From Criibacterium bergeronii (GTDB taxonomy: Bacteria > Bacillota > Clostridia > Peptostreptococcales > Filifactoraceae), in contig NZ_MBEW02000007.1 in NCBI RefSeq assembly GCF_001693775.2, forward strand, positions 1 through 64,000: a stretch of 64,000 nucleotides of DNA. Direction: 5' to 3'. The notes beneath the pieces were generated by a model, which was given only the letters and a program-made list of their open reading frames with translations, had not been told where the DNA came from and did no database searches. The number at the start of each line of letters is the position of its first letter. The first letter of the stretch is position 1. This document shows, piece after piece, positions 17,606 through 26,057 of this stretch. Position numbers and translations under genes: made by a program.

Positions 17606-17886
17606 TCATATAGCCCTAATCTTACAATTTACCGCTTCAATTAAAGCAATGCAAAATGCTCCTATCATCGGTAAGCCATATGGACTTACTAAAAAAGCTA
17701 TTACTAATGCTTGTATTCCTATTACAGTATCATGATAGATAAAACTTGCTACCCCCCTATTACACAAAAGGACATTAGAAAATATAATATCGTTGTTCCA
17801 ATACCTAACAAGAATGTTAGAAAAGCTGTTAAAATTGACAGTACCAGTGAAACAGGAAAAAGTATAATTTTTAATATTATTCTCAT
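17606..17886 (-). pseudogene. CD1845-like ICE membrane protein, frameshifted
   Basis: The minus strand from ATG 17886 (AGGA upstream) encodes MRIILKIILFPVSL... as a membrane segment, then stops just after a run of six G (17757-17752). One base off, the frame continues with VASFIYHDTVIGIQALVI...YGLPMIGAFCIALIE to 17606. With seven G the two halves would join into one ~92-residue protein of the kind called CD1845 in Clostridia ICEs. It is either a pseudogene, a sequencing error in the homopolymer, or slippage-controlled. Confidence 0.6.
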
Positions 17887-17942
17887 CGTTCATCCTACTA
17901 GCTGGTGTACTGTTTACAACACTTATTTTTGTAATAAATGCT

Positions 17943-18853
17943 CTAAACAGCACAACAACTACTTAATTTTTTAGTTTTTAACTTTGGTAGAAGTTCTAAA
18001 ACCCTTGTATTTACTTGACTATTTGCCTGTGTCATTATTATGACACGAAACCCACAGGCTGGGTCATATACTTTATTGGCTTCGTGTTTTCCCACTACTG
18101 CAATTCTTGTGAGTAGTTCTGAAACTTCTTGTGGTGTATAAAATTCTCCTCCGGATTTTCCTGCGTTGGACGCATACATTGTAATCAAATATTCGTACGC
18201 ATCTCCAAAGGCGTCTATTGTATTATTTTTATAGTCGCCCAGTTTCATTTCGCCTACGCCATTTAGTAGTTTAGTGAGCTTGTCATTTCGTTTTGCAACT
18301 GTAGCTCCCAATTTATTAGAATTTACGTCAAAGTCATCTAGCAAGCCTACAAAGTCATGCTCACTGATATGACCTTTTGAGGACTCTTCTATATGTTTAA
18401 ATACTTGTTCTATAAATTCGTTTAGATGTTCTTGTGTCCACTGTTTGTCTGCATTTGCTTTTTTTCTGAAATTTGAAAAAAGTTCTGATGGAAGGATAAA
18501 ATATCCTTTTTCGTCTACTAGCCCTGCTCTTGCCTCCTGTACATCTTCGTCAGTCATGTCCTCATAGTTGAAATCCGGGTTTCCTGCCTCAATTTCACCT
18601 TTATTTACATAATTTGTCATGTTTTCTGAGATATATCTATAAAACATCATGCCATTACATAGGATTTAAAATCCCAGCCATCTACACTGCCTCTTAAATC
18701 ATCAGCTATGCTCCAAATTGCTCTATGTAGTTCTGTTCTTTCTACTTCTTTTTGTTGTCTGTCATAATTTTCACTTCCTATATTTTTATTTGTTATTGCA
18801 TGACGAATAATTTTTATTGCTTTAATTATATTGTATATTTCTAAAATTATCAA
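17943..18853 (-). pseudogene. hsdM: Type I restriction-modification methylase HsdM, broken at both ends
   Basis: Two frames overlap at 18647-18650. The first gives ERTELHRAIWSIADDLRGS...DFKSYVM, the second FYRYISENMTNYVNKGE and the HsdM N-terminal helical domain; loss of one G of a GGG (MG before MMFYRY) explains the shift. The second frame runs to GGEFYTPQEVSELL and the SAM-binding DPACG, then breaks off into an unrelated 33-residue tail ending CCAV. The NPPF catalytic motif is absent, and no hsdS or hsdR is present, so this is a dead gene from an R-M system carried on the element. Confidence 0.8.
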
Positions 18854-19207
18854 TTTATACTATTATCTATTTAAAAAAATCACTATGTTTAAAAAGGTGC
18901 AGTTGAGTTTTACTGACAAAATACTTTGTACTTTATAGAAAATTTATACATAAAATTATAATTCATATGCAAAAATTTCAAAAGTCGCAAAATATGAAAA
19001 CAATCAAAACCACATATCTACAAAGCTTTTTCCAACAATTGGATATTTCCAAATTGACATCCCTTTGTCTTTGTAATTAAAAGTTCCCCATAAAAAATCT
19101 TTAATGTACTGCATATCTCTTCTCCTTTATTTTGCATAAAAAATAGACCTGTTTAAAGTCTAGTGTCTAAAGACAAATAATTGCATAAAACCCGCACTCT
19201 CAAGCGA
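18854..19207. other. Gene-free stretch with a small decayed reading frame
   Basis: AT-rich, no intact gene. On the minus strand near 19115-19004 a ribosome binding site (AGGAGAAG) and ATG open a frame MQYIKDFLWGTF that stops at an A-run; one base off, it continues as NYKDKGMSIWKYPIVG to about 19004. It looks like a small gene frameshifted at the homopolymer. Confidence 0.4.
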
Positions 19208-19558
19208 CTAAACTAAAAACTTAAAAATCTTAAAAAAAGATTCTTTCAATTTCCCTATATCTTCATCATCTAAGTCATAAATTTTTTTACCATAAATTCT
19301 ACTTTTATGAATTTCACGTATCTTAATAACCTTTACAAAAGCTTTGTCATATGTTGGATTTTCCTGATATTTAGTACAAACTATCGTAAAACCGTCTATG
19401 TACTTTTTGCCAGCCTTTTTACTTGTAATAGGAGCAACTAAAAACGTATCATCATTTGAAATGCCATTTAAAAGCACTGCATAGTGCTTACCGGATAATT
19501 CTCCGCCTTGATTATTTTTGAAATCAACTAAATATACACCTAAAACATCGTATGTCAT
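19208..19558 (-). CDS. MazF/PemK-like toxin-fold protein
   Basis: 116 aa with the PemK/MazF opening VYLVDFKNNQGGELSGKHYAVLL, the central strand FLVAPITSKK and a typical distal segment ending in an amphipathic helix (EDIGKLKESFFKIFKFL). MazF-type proteins are mRNA-cleaving ribonucleases; the strand-strand loops with GKHYAV and PIT are where the active-site residues sit. Start at 19558 lacks a good ribosome binding site, and the frame upstream belongs to another fragment, so the N-terminus may be altered. No MazE-like antitoxin is visible next to it. Confidence 0.65.
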   Translation of the reverse strand: MTYDVLGVYLVDFKNNQGGELSGKHYAVLLNGISNDDTFLVAPITSKKAGKKYIDGFTIVCTKYQENPTYDKAFVKVIKIREIHKSRIYGKKIYDLDDEDIGKLKESFFKIFKFLV

Positions 19559-19559
19559 A

Positions 19560-19775
19560 TACAATATATACATTCGAAATCAAAATATCTGTAGCAAAGC
19601 AATTTGGACTGTACCTTAAACTCATATCTACTTGCATAGTGGATATTTTTTCAAAGTTTGAGCTGTAAATTTCTTTTATACTACCATTAGACCAAAAGAA
19701 TACATTCCCTTTTTCAGTTTTTTTAATGAAATTATCATAGTTACTATTATTTGCTATATCATAAATAGATTAGAC
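19560..19775 (-). other. Unrecognised coding fragment upstream of the MazF-like gene
   Basis: A minus-strand frame without start encodes about 70 residues (SIYDIANNSNYDNFIKKTEK... to FATDILISN), overlapping the 5' end of the MazF-like gene in another frame. It has coding-like composition but no recognisable family; probably the end of a lost gene. Confidence 0.3.
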
Positions 19776-19871
19776 AATATTTTTTAATATAGTACAGCTT
19801 AAGTACACCTTATGAAGTGAAAAATACCATAAAAACACAACATCAAACAACATAAGAAAATATATAAAAAC

Positions 19872-19904
19872 GGCTAATTTCAAATACTTTGATTGAAATT
19901 AGCC
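19872..19904 (-). terminator. Terminator of the serine recombinase gene
   Basis: GGCTAATTTCAA (19872-19883) and TTGAAATTAGCC (19893-19904) make a perfect 12-bp stem with a 9-nt loop. On the minus strand it is followed by CGTTTTTA. It begins five bases after the recombinase stop codon. Confidence 0.85.
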
Positions 19905-19908
19905 ATTC

Positions 19909-21384
19909 TTATTTTACTATTGGTGGAGATAAACCCTCAATATCCGAACTCGTGATACTGAGGGTGTTGCTCCCTGTAATATTGAAAGTACAAGTGATTG
20001 TCCTGCTACCATCAGGTTTGTCATAAACGAATACAGAGTTTACTAAGGCATCTATGATACGAGTTTGATATTCTATATCGTTCACATCGCCATTCTTAAA
20101 CGATTCGAGCCAAAAGATAATTCGCTCCTTCGTTAAGAGTGGCTTTTTCATTTCCTCCTTAGTAATTCGCCCCTCAATAGTCCTTTTTTCAACTTCTAAT
20201 TCTTCTAACCTATCTTTTGTAGTTTCTGTAAAAATACCCTGCTCTATGGCTGATAATAAATTTTTTAATTTTTTATTTGTTTCCTTCAGTCTGTCTTTTA
20301 GACCGGTTAATACAGATGTGTCTTTTAATTCTTTTTCTACTATCTGCATTGCTCTTTCGACAATATTTTCGATAATCTCAGAAATTAGTATTTCCTGAAC
20401 TGTAAATTGTACTATTTGCTTTTCAAGAGGTTCTTTCTTTTCGTTCTTTTTATTACATTTATGTTGTCGTTTTCTACAATTACATTTGTAATATCTATGG
20501 ATTTTTCCTGTCTTAGAAGTACCACTTTCTCCTATCATTGGACTACCACAATGACCACAAAAAATCTTAGTAGATAATAAGTAATCAACCTTTGCTTTAT
20601 TTTTAGCACGAGCCGAATAAGTGTGTTTTAGTGAAGCCTGTACTTTATTAAATAATTCTTTACTTATTATTGGCGGTATGGCGTTTTCTAATACAACATC
20701 ATCGTGAGTATATATTCCTATATATCTTTCGTTCCTTAGTATTCTTCCTAAAGAGTTCTTGTTGAATTTATTGCCCCTTGAGGTCTTATAACCTTGCTCG
20801 TTTAAGTAATTCACTATTTGAGTGGCTGATTTACCTTCAGAATACATAATGAAGATTTCCTCTACTGCTTTTGCACCCACAGGTTCGATTTCATATTTTC
20901 TATCTTTTCCTATCTTATACCCAAGAGGTAAAGACCCCATAGCTATTCCTTGTAAAGCATTTTCTTTTAGACCTCTCTTTATACTTCTTGCGAGATTTTC
21001 TGAATAGTATTCGGCATATCCTTCGAGTACACTCTCAAGAATAATTCCTTCAGGTGTATCGGGCATAGGTTGTTTTGCATAGAAGATTTTAACGCCATTC
21101 TTTTTTAGCTTTGCTTTATATATAGCACTATCGTATCGATTACGAGCAAATCTATCAAGTGTGTACATTATTACAGCGTCAAAATGACCTTTTTCACTAT
21201 CCTTGATAAGTTTTTGAAAAGCCGGTCGATTATCTGTTTTTCCTGAAATAGCTCTATCTATATATTCATCTACTATTGTTATAGCATTTTTCAATGCAAA
21301 TTCTTGACATTCCCTAAGTTGCCCCTCGATAGATTCTTCTCGTTGGTTGTGGCTCGAATATCTTGCGTATATTACAGCTTTAAT
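19909..21384 (-). CDS. Large serine recombinase (phage integrase)
   Basis: About 491 aa if read from ATT at 21384. Resolvase domain with the catalytic Ser in AVIYARYSS (Ser10 or 11) and the Arg cluster YTLDRFARNRYD; a recombinase domain follows (GYKIG... NLNEQGYKTSRGNKFNKNSL), then a zinc ribbon (CGHCGSPM ... CNCRKRQHKC) and a C-terminal coiled coil. It integrates and excises the prophage by serine chemistry. The first ATG (21294) starts after the catalytic Ser, so the gene must start earlier. Upstream of ATT only GGG GGT GGT CGT separates it from an in-frame stop; AGGGGGGTGG serves as ribosome binding site. It lies 11 bases past the repressor gene on the same strand. Confidence 0.9.
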   Translation of the reverse strand: MKAVIYARYSSHNQREESIEGQLRECQEFALKNAITIVDEYIDRAISGKTDNRPAFQKLIKDSEKGHFDAVIMYTLDRFARNRYDSAIYKAKLKKNGVKIFYAKQPMPDTPEGIILESVLEGYAEYYSENLARSIKRGLKENALQGIAMGSLPLGYKIGKDRKYEIEPVGAKAVEEIFIMYSEGKSATQIVNYLNEQGYKTSRGNKFNKNSLGRILRNERYIGIYTHDDVVLENAIPPIISKELFNKVQASLKHTYSARAKNKAKVDYLLSTKIFCGHCGSPMIGESGTSKTGKIHRYYKCNCRKRQHKCNKKNEKKEPLEKQIVQFTVQEILISEIIENIVERAMQIVEKELKDTSVLTGLKDRLKETNKKLKNLLSAIEQGIFTETTKDRLEELEVEKRTIEGRITKEEMKKPLLTKERIIFWLESFKNGDVNDIEYQTRIIDALVNSVFVYDKPDGSRTITCTFNITGSNTLSITSSDIEGLSPPIVK

Positions 21385-21395
21385 ACGACCACCCC

Positions 21396-21728
21396 CTATA
21401 TATCAGTATCTACCTTATTTTCAAACTCATAAACCATTGCCATAAACTCGTGTTTGGTTCTTCGAGATAGAGTTCTATAAATACGAAGTATATCTTCTTC
21501 GTCTGCGTCTGAATGTTTAATTGGAATTACTTCTTCGTCATCAGCGAAGAAATCCATCACGGAACAAGCAAGATGTTTTGCAAATTTTAACATCATTTCT
21601 TCGTTTGGTATAGAACCATTTTTAATCGCAGTTACCTTAGAAGTCGATATACCGAGGTCTTTACATACCCTTGTTAGGGTAGTGCCTTGCTCCTTACAAA
21701 TTCTATTCAAATTATCACTAAAAGACAT
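21396..21728 (-). CDS. XRE-family repressor
   Basis: 110 aa. N-terminal HTH (about residues 5-60: LTRVCKDLGISTSKVTAIKNGSIPNEEMM) followed by a short acidic linker and a helical C-terminal segment. Its position, divergent to a Cro-like gene and next to the recombinase, marks it as the lysogeny repressor. It probably binds the AATTC-N9-GAATT palindromes upstream. AAGGAGG lies just before the ATG. Confidence 0.85.
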   Translation of the reverse strand: MSFSDNLNRICKEQGTTLTRVCKDLGISTSKVTAIKNGSIPNEEMMLKFAKHLACSVMDFFADDEEVIPIKHSDADEEDILRIYRTLSRRTKHEFMAMVYEFENKVDTDI

Positions 21729-21972
21729 CGAAATCCTCCTTTCAAAAATAATTCGTAAAAATAGAATTTTACTATTGACAATTCGTATAATAAGAATTAC
21801 AATAACAACAAGAAGTTCGGGATATGCGAATTGACAATAAAAGACCAGCCTCTCAAAAATGGCACTTTTTGAGAAGTTATTACGAAAAATTTCTTATAAG
21901 AATAATAACAATAATTCGTCTTTTTGTCAAGGCAAATTCATACTTCAAGAATTGGAGAAAGGAGGATTGCAG
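21729..21972. promoter_or_regulatory. Lysogeny control region with three palindromic operators
   Basis: Two near-identical 19-bp palindromes, AATTC-N9-GAATT, lie at 21750-21768 and 21780-21798, exactly 30 bp apart; a third with one mismatch (AGTTC-N9-GAATT) lies at 21814-21832. A textbook rightward promoter has TTGACA at 21775-21780, a 17-base spacer and TACAAT at 21798-21803, so the second operator fills its spacer. A leftward promoter is less clear (TTGTTG...TATACG on the minus strand). This is the repressor/Cro switch. Confidence 0.75.
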
Positions 21973-22170
21973 ATGAATGTCAAAGAAAGAATGAGCGAGC
22001 TTGGGATTAGTCAGGTGGATATGATGATTGAACTTCGTGAGCGAGGTTATGAAGTTCAGCCACCTATGATGTCAAGTATTCTTCGAGGAGTTTATACCTA
22101 TCCAAAAGCAAAGCTAATTCTTGCTGAGTGTAAAAAAATACTACTTGAAAAAGAAAACGAACTTGTCTGA
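21973..22170 (+). CDS. Cro-like small DNA-binding regulator
   Basis: 65 aa with an HTH pattern: MNVKERMSELGISQVDMM, then LRERGYEVQPPMMSSILRG and a C-terminal helix. Start at 21973 follows GAAAGGAGG; a longer frame from 21859 has no ribosome binding site and passes through the operator-side leader. It is the first rightward gene behind the early promoter and probably sets the lysis/lysogeny choice. Confidence 0.75.
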   Translation: MNVKERMSELGISQVDMMIELRERGYEVQPPMMSSILRGVYTYPKAKLILAECKKILLEKENELV

Positions 22171-22294
22171 TTTTCAGATTTATAACCTCGCAAGACCATT
22201 GATTCAAGTGGTTACAAATTTTTATGAAAACGAAAAGAACGAGGAGGAATTTCAAAAATGGTTAAAAAACCGAAACTCAACAGATACAAAGTGA
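22163..22294 (+). CDS. Small phage protein (43 aa), overlapping both neighbours
   Basis: A frame from TTG 22163 encodes MSDFQIYNLARPLIQVV then NFYENEKNEEEFQKWLKNR and stops at 22294. The ARPLIxxVTxFYxxxxNxxxFxxWL pattern resembles small proteins common at this place in Clostridia phages. It overlaps the Cro-like gene by 8 bases and the transglycosylase by 37. The ribosome binding site is weak and the start uncertain. Confidence 0.5.
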   Translation: MSDFQIYNLARPLIQVVTNFYENEKNEEEFQKWLKNRNSTDTK

Positions 22295-22875
22295 AGGTAA
22301 TACAAGCGTGGACTATCATATTGATTCTCTTAGCAGTTGCTTTTATTATCGGAAGATTTACTGCCCCAAATAAAACAATAACGGTCAGTAAGCCGGTAGA
22401 AGTTCCTATATATGCGTCAGAAAGGCTACCTGACACTAAGGAAAACTTTCATTTCAATATCCCACTATCTCATAGCTTACAAGACTACCTGTATGAAGTA
22501 TGTGCTGACGAAGAAGTACCTATCACTTTGATTCTCGCAATGATTGAAACCGAAAGTAACTTCAATCCTGAAATAATCAGCTCTACTAATGATTATGGGT
22601 TAATGCAACTAAACAAAATCAATCATGAATGGTTAAATCAAGAATTTAGAGCGGCTGATATGCTTAATCCTTATCAGAATGTGTTCTGTGGCACAAAGGT
22701 AATCGCAAGTTATGTAAGAAAATATGATGGCGATTTTAACAAAGCATTGATGGCTTACAATATGGGCGATTTTGGGGCAAACAGGGCTTGGGATAACGGA
22801 ATAACTTCTACTAAATACAGTGAAAAGATACTTGATTTGATGAAGAAATATGAGGTGGAAATCAATGCTAAATGA
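22258..22875 (+). CDS. Membrane-anchored lytic transglycosylase (SLT domain)
   Basis: 205 aa. One transmembrane anchor (about 18-40), a linker, then an SLT/goose-lysozyme-like domain (about 75-200): catalytic Glu in MIETESNFNP, followed by DYGLMQLN and the ALMAYNMGDFGANRA segment. It cleaves peptidoglycan between MurNAc and GlcNAc. GAGGAGG lies nine bases before the ATG, inside the preceding small gene. Location beside the immunity genes rather than the lysis genes is unusual; conjugative elements often carry similar enzymes. Confidence 0.88.
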   Translation: MVKKPKLNRYKVKVIQAWTIILILLAVAFIIGRFTAPNKTITVSKPVEVPIYASERLPDTKENFHFNIPLSHSLQDYLYEVCADEEVPITLILAMIETESNFNPEIISSTNDYGLMQLNKINHEWLNQEFRAADMLNPYQNVFCGTKVIASYVRKYDGDFNKALMAYNMGDFGANRAWDNGITSTKYSEKILDLMKKYEVEINAK

Positions 22876-23056
22876 CATAACAGTTGAAACCTTTGTGGGT
22901 AAAATCGAGCGTCATATTAGCAAAGATTATGTGGATTTCTATAAAGCACAAATTCAAGACCTTACAAATTGCATAAAAGAATTAGCTAATTATATTGCTG
23001 ATGAATCAATCCACGAAGAAGTTAAGGAGGTGTTATCCATTTATGGTTACAAATAG
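22865..23056 (+). CDS. Small phage protein of unknown function
   Basis: 63 aa, helical (ETFVGKIERHISKDYVDFYKAQ...), no family recognised. ATG at 22865 overlaps the transglycosylase end by 11 bases. The following gene begins inside its 3' end, so it is part of a tightly packed early operon. Confidence 0.65.
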   Translation: MLNDITVETFVGKIERHISKDYVDFYKAQIQDLTNCIKELANYIADESIHEEVKEVLSIYGYK

Positions 23057-23453
23057 AAAATTAGGAACTGATTTCGAGCAAGCATTATGTGAATTGCTGT
23101 TTGAAAAAGGCTTTTGGGTACACAATCTTGCTCAAAATCAAGCAGGACAGCCCGCTGACATCATAGCGGTAATCAATTCAAAACCATATCTGATTGACGC
23201 TAAGGTTTGCTCTGATAACAAATTTCCTCTTTCGAGAATAGAGGAAAATCAAAAATTGTCAATGGAACTTTGGGGAGATTGTAGAAACAAAACAGGTTGG
23301 TTCGCTTTTCTGATAGACGATGAAGTTTTTATGATGGCTTATGCAAATATAAAAGAAATGCAAATGAGCAACAGCTTTAAAACTGTACTCACATTATCAG
23401 ACATAGTTGATAAAGGAATGACTTTTGAAAAGTGGGTGCTGATATGTCAATAA
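23043..23453 (+). CDS. Holliday junction resolvase-like nuclease
   Basis: 136 aa. PD-(D/E)XK nuclease pattern: GTDFEQALCELLFEKGFWVHN, then GQPADIIAVINSKPYLIDAKV where Asp and the DAK form the metal site. This arrangement is that of archaeal Hjc-like and phage resolvase families. It likely resolves branched DNA in phage recombination and packaging. AAGGAGG precedes the ATG at 23043; a longer frame (22995) is less likely. Confidence 0.72.
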   Translation: MVTNRKLGTDFEQALCELLFEKGFWVHNLAQNQAGQPADIIAVINSKPYLIDAKVCSDNKFPLSRIEENQKLSMELWGDCRNKTGWFAFLIDDEVFMMAYANIKEMQMSNSFKTVLTLSDIVDKGMTFEKWVLICQ

Positions 23454-24064
23454 AAGACTGGACAGGAAACAACAAAGCCACTTTCACTTGCAATGGTGCG
23501 AGTAATCACTCCGTTGAGGACAGGGAAGAAAATGATTTCTATGCGACTGACCCAAAAGCAGTTGAAATGTTGTTAGAACTTGAGAAATTTAACTCACCAA
23601 TATGGGAGCCGGCTTGTGGCAAAGGTCATATAAGTAGAGTTTTACTAAACCACGGATACAGAGTTATGTCATCTGACATTATTGACAGAGGTTATAACGG
23701 AACACTTGTGATTGATTTTCTAAATTGTCAAGAAATAAAAGAACCAATTCATTTTGGGGATATTATTACCAACCCACCTTACAAATATGCAAAAGAATTT
23801 ATAGAAAAGGCATTAGATGTAGTATCAGATGGTAAGAAAATTGCAATGTTTCTAAAACTTACATTTCTCGAAAGTAAATCAAGACGAGAATTATTTAATA
23901 AATATCCGCCAAAGGTAATTTATGTATCTTCGAGTAGATTACAGTGTGCTAAAAATGGGGATTTTGAAAAGTACAAAAACGGAACAGGGACAGCAATAGC
24001 ATACGCTTGGTTTATTTGGGAGAAAGGTTATAAAGGTGATTCGATTGTGAGGTGGTTTAACTAA
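23444..24064 (+). CDS. SAM-dependent DNA adenine methyltransferase-like protein
   Basis: 206 aa. SAM-binding motif WEPACGKGHISRVL (about 55-70) and catalytic ITNPPYKYA (about 108-116), typical of N6-adenine or N4-cytosine methylases. No target recognition domain is obvious, so it is a small phage type. With the two neighbouring methylases it may protect phage DNA from host restriction. Overlaps the upstream and downstream genes by a few bases. Confidence 0.8.
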   Translation: MSIKDWTGNNKATFTCNGASNHSVEDREENDFYATDPKAVEMLLELEKFNSPIWEPACGKGHISRVLLNHGYRVMSSDIIDRGYNGTLVIDFLNCQEIKEPIHFGDIITNPPYKYAKEFIEKALDVVSDGKKIAMFLKLTFLESKSRRELFNKYPPKVIYVSSSRLQCAKNGDFEKYKNGTGTAIAYAWFIWEKGYKGDSIVRWFN

Positions 24065-24657
24065 TGTATGTTGATATTTTTAATACAAATAAAAACTATA
24101 ACCTTATACTTGCAGACCCACCTTGGAAACAATCTAAAGGTGGCAAAAAAGCTGTTAGAGAAAATAGCAGTGGAAAACCTCTTGATTATCCTGTTTGTTC
24201 ATTAGAAGAAATTAAAGAACATTTAAAGGTTGCAAGTGAACTAACTTCCGAAAACTCAATTCTGTTTCTATGGACGATTGACAAATATCTTTTTGAAGCA
24301 GAGCAAATAGCTAAAGAGTTAGGTTATAAGCTACACGCAAGAATGATTTGGAATAAAGTAACAGGAATACCGGTGGCATTTACAGTTAGATATGGACACG
24401 AATACTTGCTTTATATGTACAAGGGTAAGCTAATACCCGTTGATACTAAGGAGCGAGGAAAAATTCACACTGTCTTTACTGAGCAAGCCACTAAGCATAG
24501 CAGAAAACCTGAGGAGGCTTTCAACATCATCAATCGTTTATATCCTACGCTTGAAAAAATAGAACTCTACGCAAGGGAAGAACGACAAGGGTTTGATTGT
24601 TGGGGGAATGAAGTCAGTAAAACCTCTTGGATAGACAGTTTGTTAGGAGGTGTTTGA
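24064..24657 (+). CDS. MT-A70 family adenine methyltransferase
   Basis: 197 aa with the DPPW catalytic motif (NLILADPPWKQ, near residue 20), FLWTIDKYLFEAEQIAKELGY and the distal KHSRKPEEAFNIINRLYP plus ELYARE, all hallmarks of MT-A70-type N6-adenine methyltransferases. It starts on the last base of the previous stop (TAATG). Phage homologues methylate DNA; the site is unknown. Confidence 0.88.
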   Translation: MYVDIFNTNKNYNLILADPPWKQSKGGKKAVRENSSGKPLDYPVCSLEEIKEHLKVASELTSENSILFLWTIDKYLFEAEQIAKELGYKLHARMIWNKVTGIPVAFTVRYGHEYLLYMYKGKLIPVDTKERGKIHTVFTEQATKHSRKPEEAFNIINRLYPTLEKIELYAREERQGFDCWGNEVSKTSWIDSLLGGV

Positions 24658-26052
24658 TTGAATATAAAAGTATCTAACACTCTTACAATTGAAAATCCCA
24701 CAAATGAGATAAAAGCGTGGTGTAGAAAAAATTTAACTATTGCAAATCCTGAGTATGGGAAAAAAGCTCGTATGCACCTTTGGCTTGGAGATACACCAAA
24801 AACCATTGCATTATATGAAATCAGGGGCGATACATTTGTTCTTCCTTTCGGAGTTCTTTCTTCACTCCCTGATGATGTCAAGAAAAACGCTTCATTTGAG
24901 AGCGAATTTCGCACCATAGAGCGAGTTAAATATAACGCTAATGTAAATCTCTATGATTACCAAAAAATCGCAGTAGACGCAATGATAGAAGCTAAATATG
25001 GCATACTACAAAGCCCTGCCGGCAGCGGTAAAACTCAAATGGGGATAGCACTTGCTACAAAACTTGAAAGAAAAACCCTATGGCTCTGTCATACGCTTGA
25101 CTTAATTAAGCAAAGCAAAGAAAGAGCTGAAATGTATATCGACAAAAAACTGCTCGGAACTATTACTGAAGGTAAGGTCAATATAGGGTCAGGAATTACT
25201 TTTGCAACAATACAGACAATGTCGAAACTGAACCTTGATAACTATAAACACGAATGGGATTTAATTATCACAGATGAAGTTCACAGAGTTGCTGGAAGTC
25301 CGACCTCAATAACTCAGTATCAAAAAGTGCTTAATAGTTTATCTGCAAGGCATAAGTATGGGCTTTCGGCAACAGTACATCGCTCTGACGGAATGATTAA
25401 AGCAACATACGCTCTTGTCGGAGAAATTGCATATAAAGTTCCTGACGAATTGGTAGCAGACAAAATAATGAAAGTCGGAATATTACCGGTCGGAACAGGT
25501 ATTGAAATCAGCAGAGAAGCCCTCAATACAGACGGAACTCTCAATTACACAAAACTTATAGGCTATCTTACTAAAAATGAAGATAGACAGCGAGTGATAG
25601 TAAACGCTCTACTCGAAAACGAAGGGCATTCTTGCTTGATACTTTCGGACAGACTTGAACACTTAGAAGATTTAATCGCCCGTTTACCTACTGTAACGCA
25701 GATGGACGCAGTAATGATAAGTGGCAAGATGACAAGCAAAAAAGGTAAAGCCGAACGAGAACAGGCTATCGAAGATATGAGGTCAGGCAAAAAGAAATAC
25801 CTATTTGCCACTTACTCTTTAGCAAAAGAGGGTTTGGATATACCAAGACTTGAGAGATTATTTCTAACAACACCTCAGAAAGATTATGCGGTTATAACTC
25901 AAAGTATAGGACGAATTGCAAGAACTTTTGAGGGAAAAGCGGCACCTATTGCTTATGACTTCGTAGATGACATCGGTTATCTCGTAAAAAGCTACAAGAA
26001 AAGATGTACGACCTATCGGAAAAATGGTTGTTACTTCGTGGAAGGAGGTTGA
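24658..26052 (+). CDS. SF2 DEAD/DEAH-box helicase
   Basis: 464 aa, TTG start with GGAGG and a TGATTG overlap to the previous stop. Motif I SPAGSGKTQMG (about 119-129), motif II TDEVH (DEVH box, about 200), motif III-like GLSATVHR, and motif VI ITQSIGRIART near 410. N-terminal about 100 residues form a separate domain, as in phage helicases that resemble UvsW/RadD. It unwinds branched DNA or RNA in replication/recombination. Confidence 0.9.
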   Translation: MNIKVSNTLTIENPTNEIKAWCRKNLTIANPEYGKKARMHLWLGDTPKTIALYEIRGDTFVLPFGVLSSLPDDVKKNASFESEFRTIERVKYNANVNLYDYQKIAVDAMIEAKYGILQSPAGSGKTQMGIALATKLERKTLWLCHTLDLIKQSKERAEMYIDKKLLGTITEGKVNIGSGITFATIQTMSKLNLDNYKHEWDLIITDEVHRVAGSPTSITQYQKVLNSLSARHKYGLSATVHRSDGMIKATYALVGEIAYKVPDELVADKIMKVGILPVGTGIEISREALNTDGTLNYTKLIGYLTKNEDRQRVIVNALLENEGHSCLILSDRLEHLEDLIARLPTVTQMDAVMISGKMTSKKGKAEREQAIEDMRSGKKKYLFATYSLAKEGLDIPRLERLFLTTPQKDYAVITQSIGRIARTFEGKAAPIAYDFVDDIGYLVKSYKKRCTTYRKNGCYFVEGG

Positions 26053-26057
26053 AACCA

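Noticed and set aside
19800-19908. Left attachment site of the prophage
   Set aside because: Must be near here, but without the right end no direct repeat can be identified; serine integrase cores can be only 2-3 bases.
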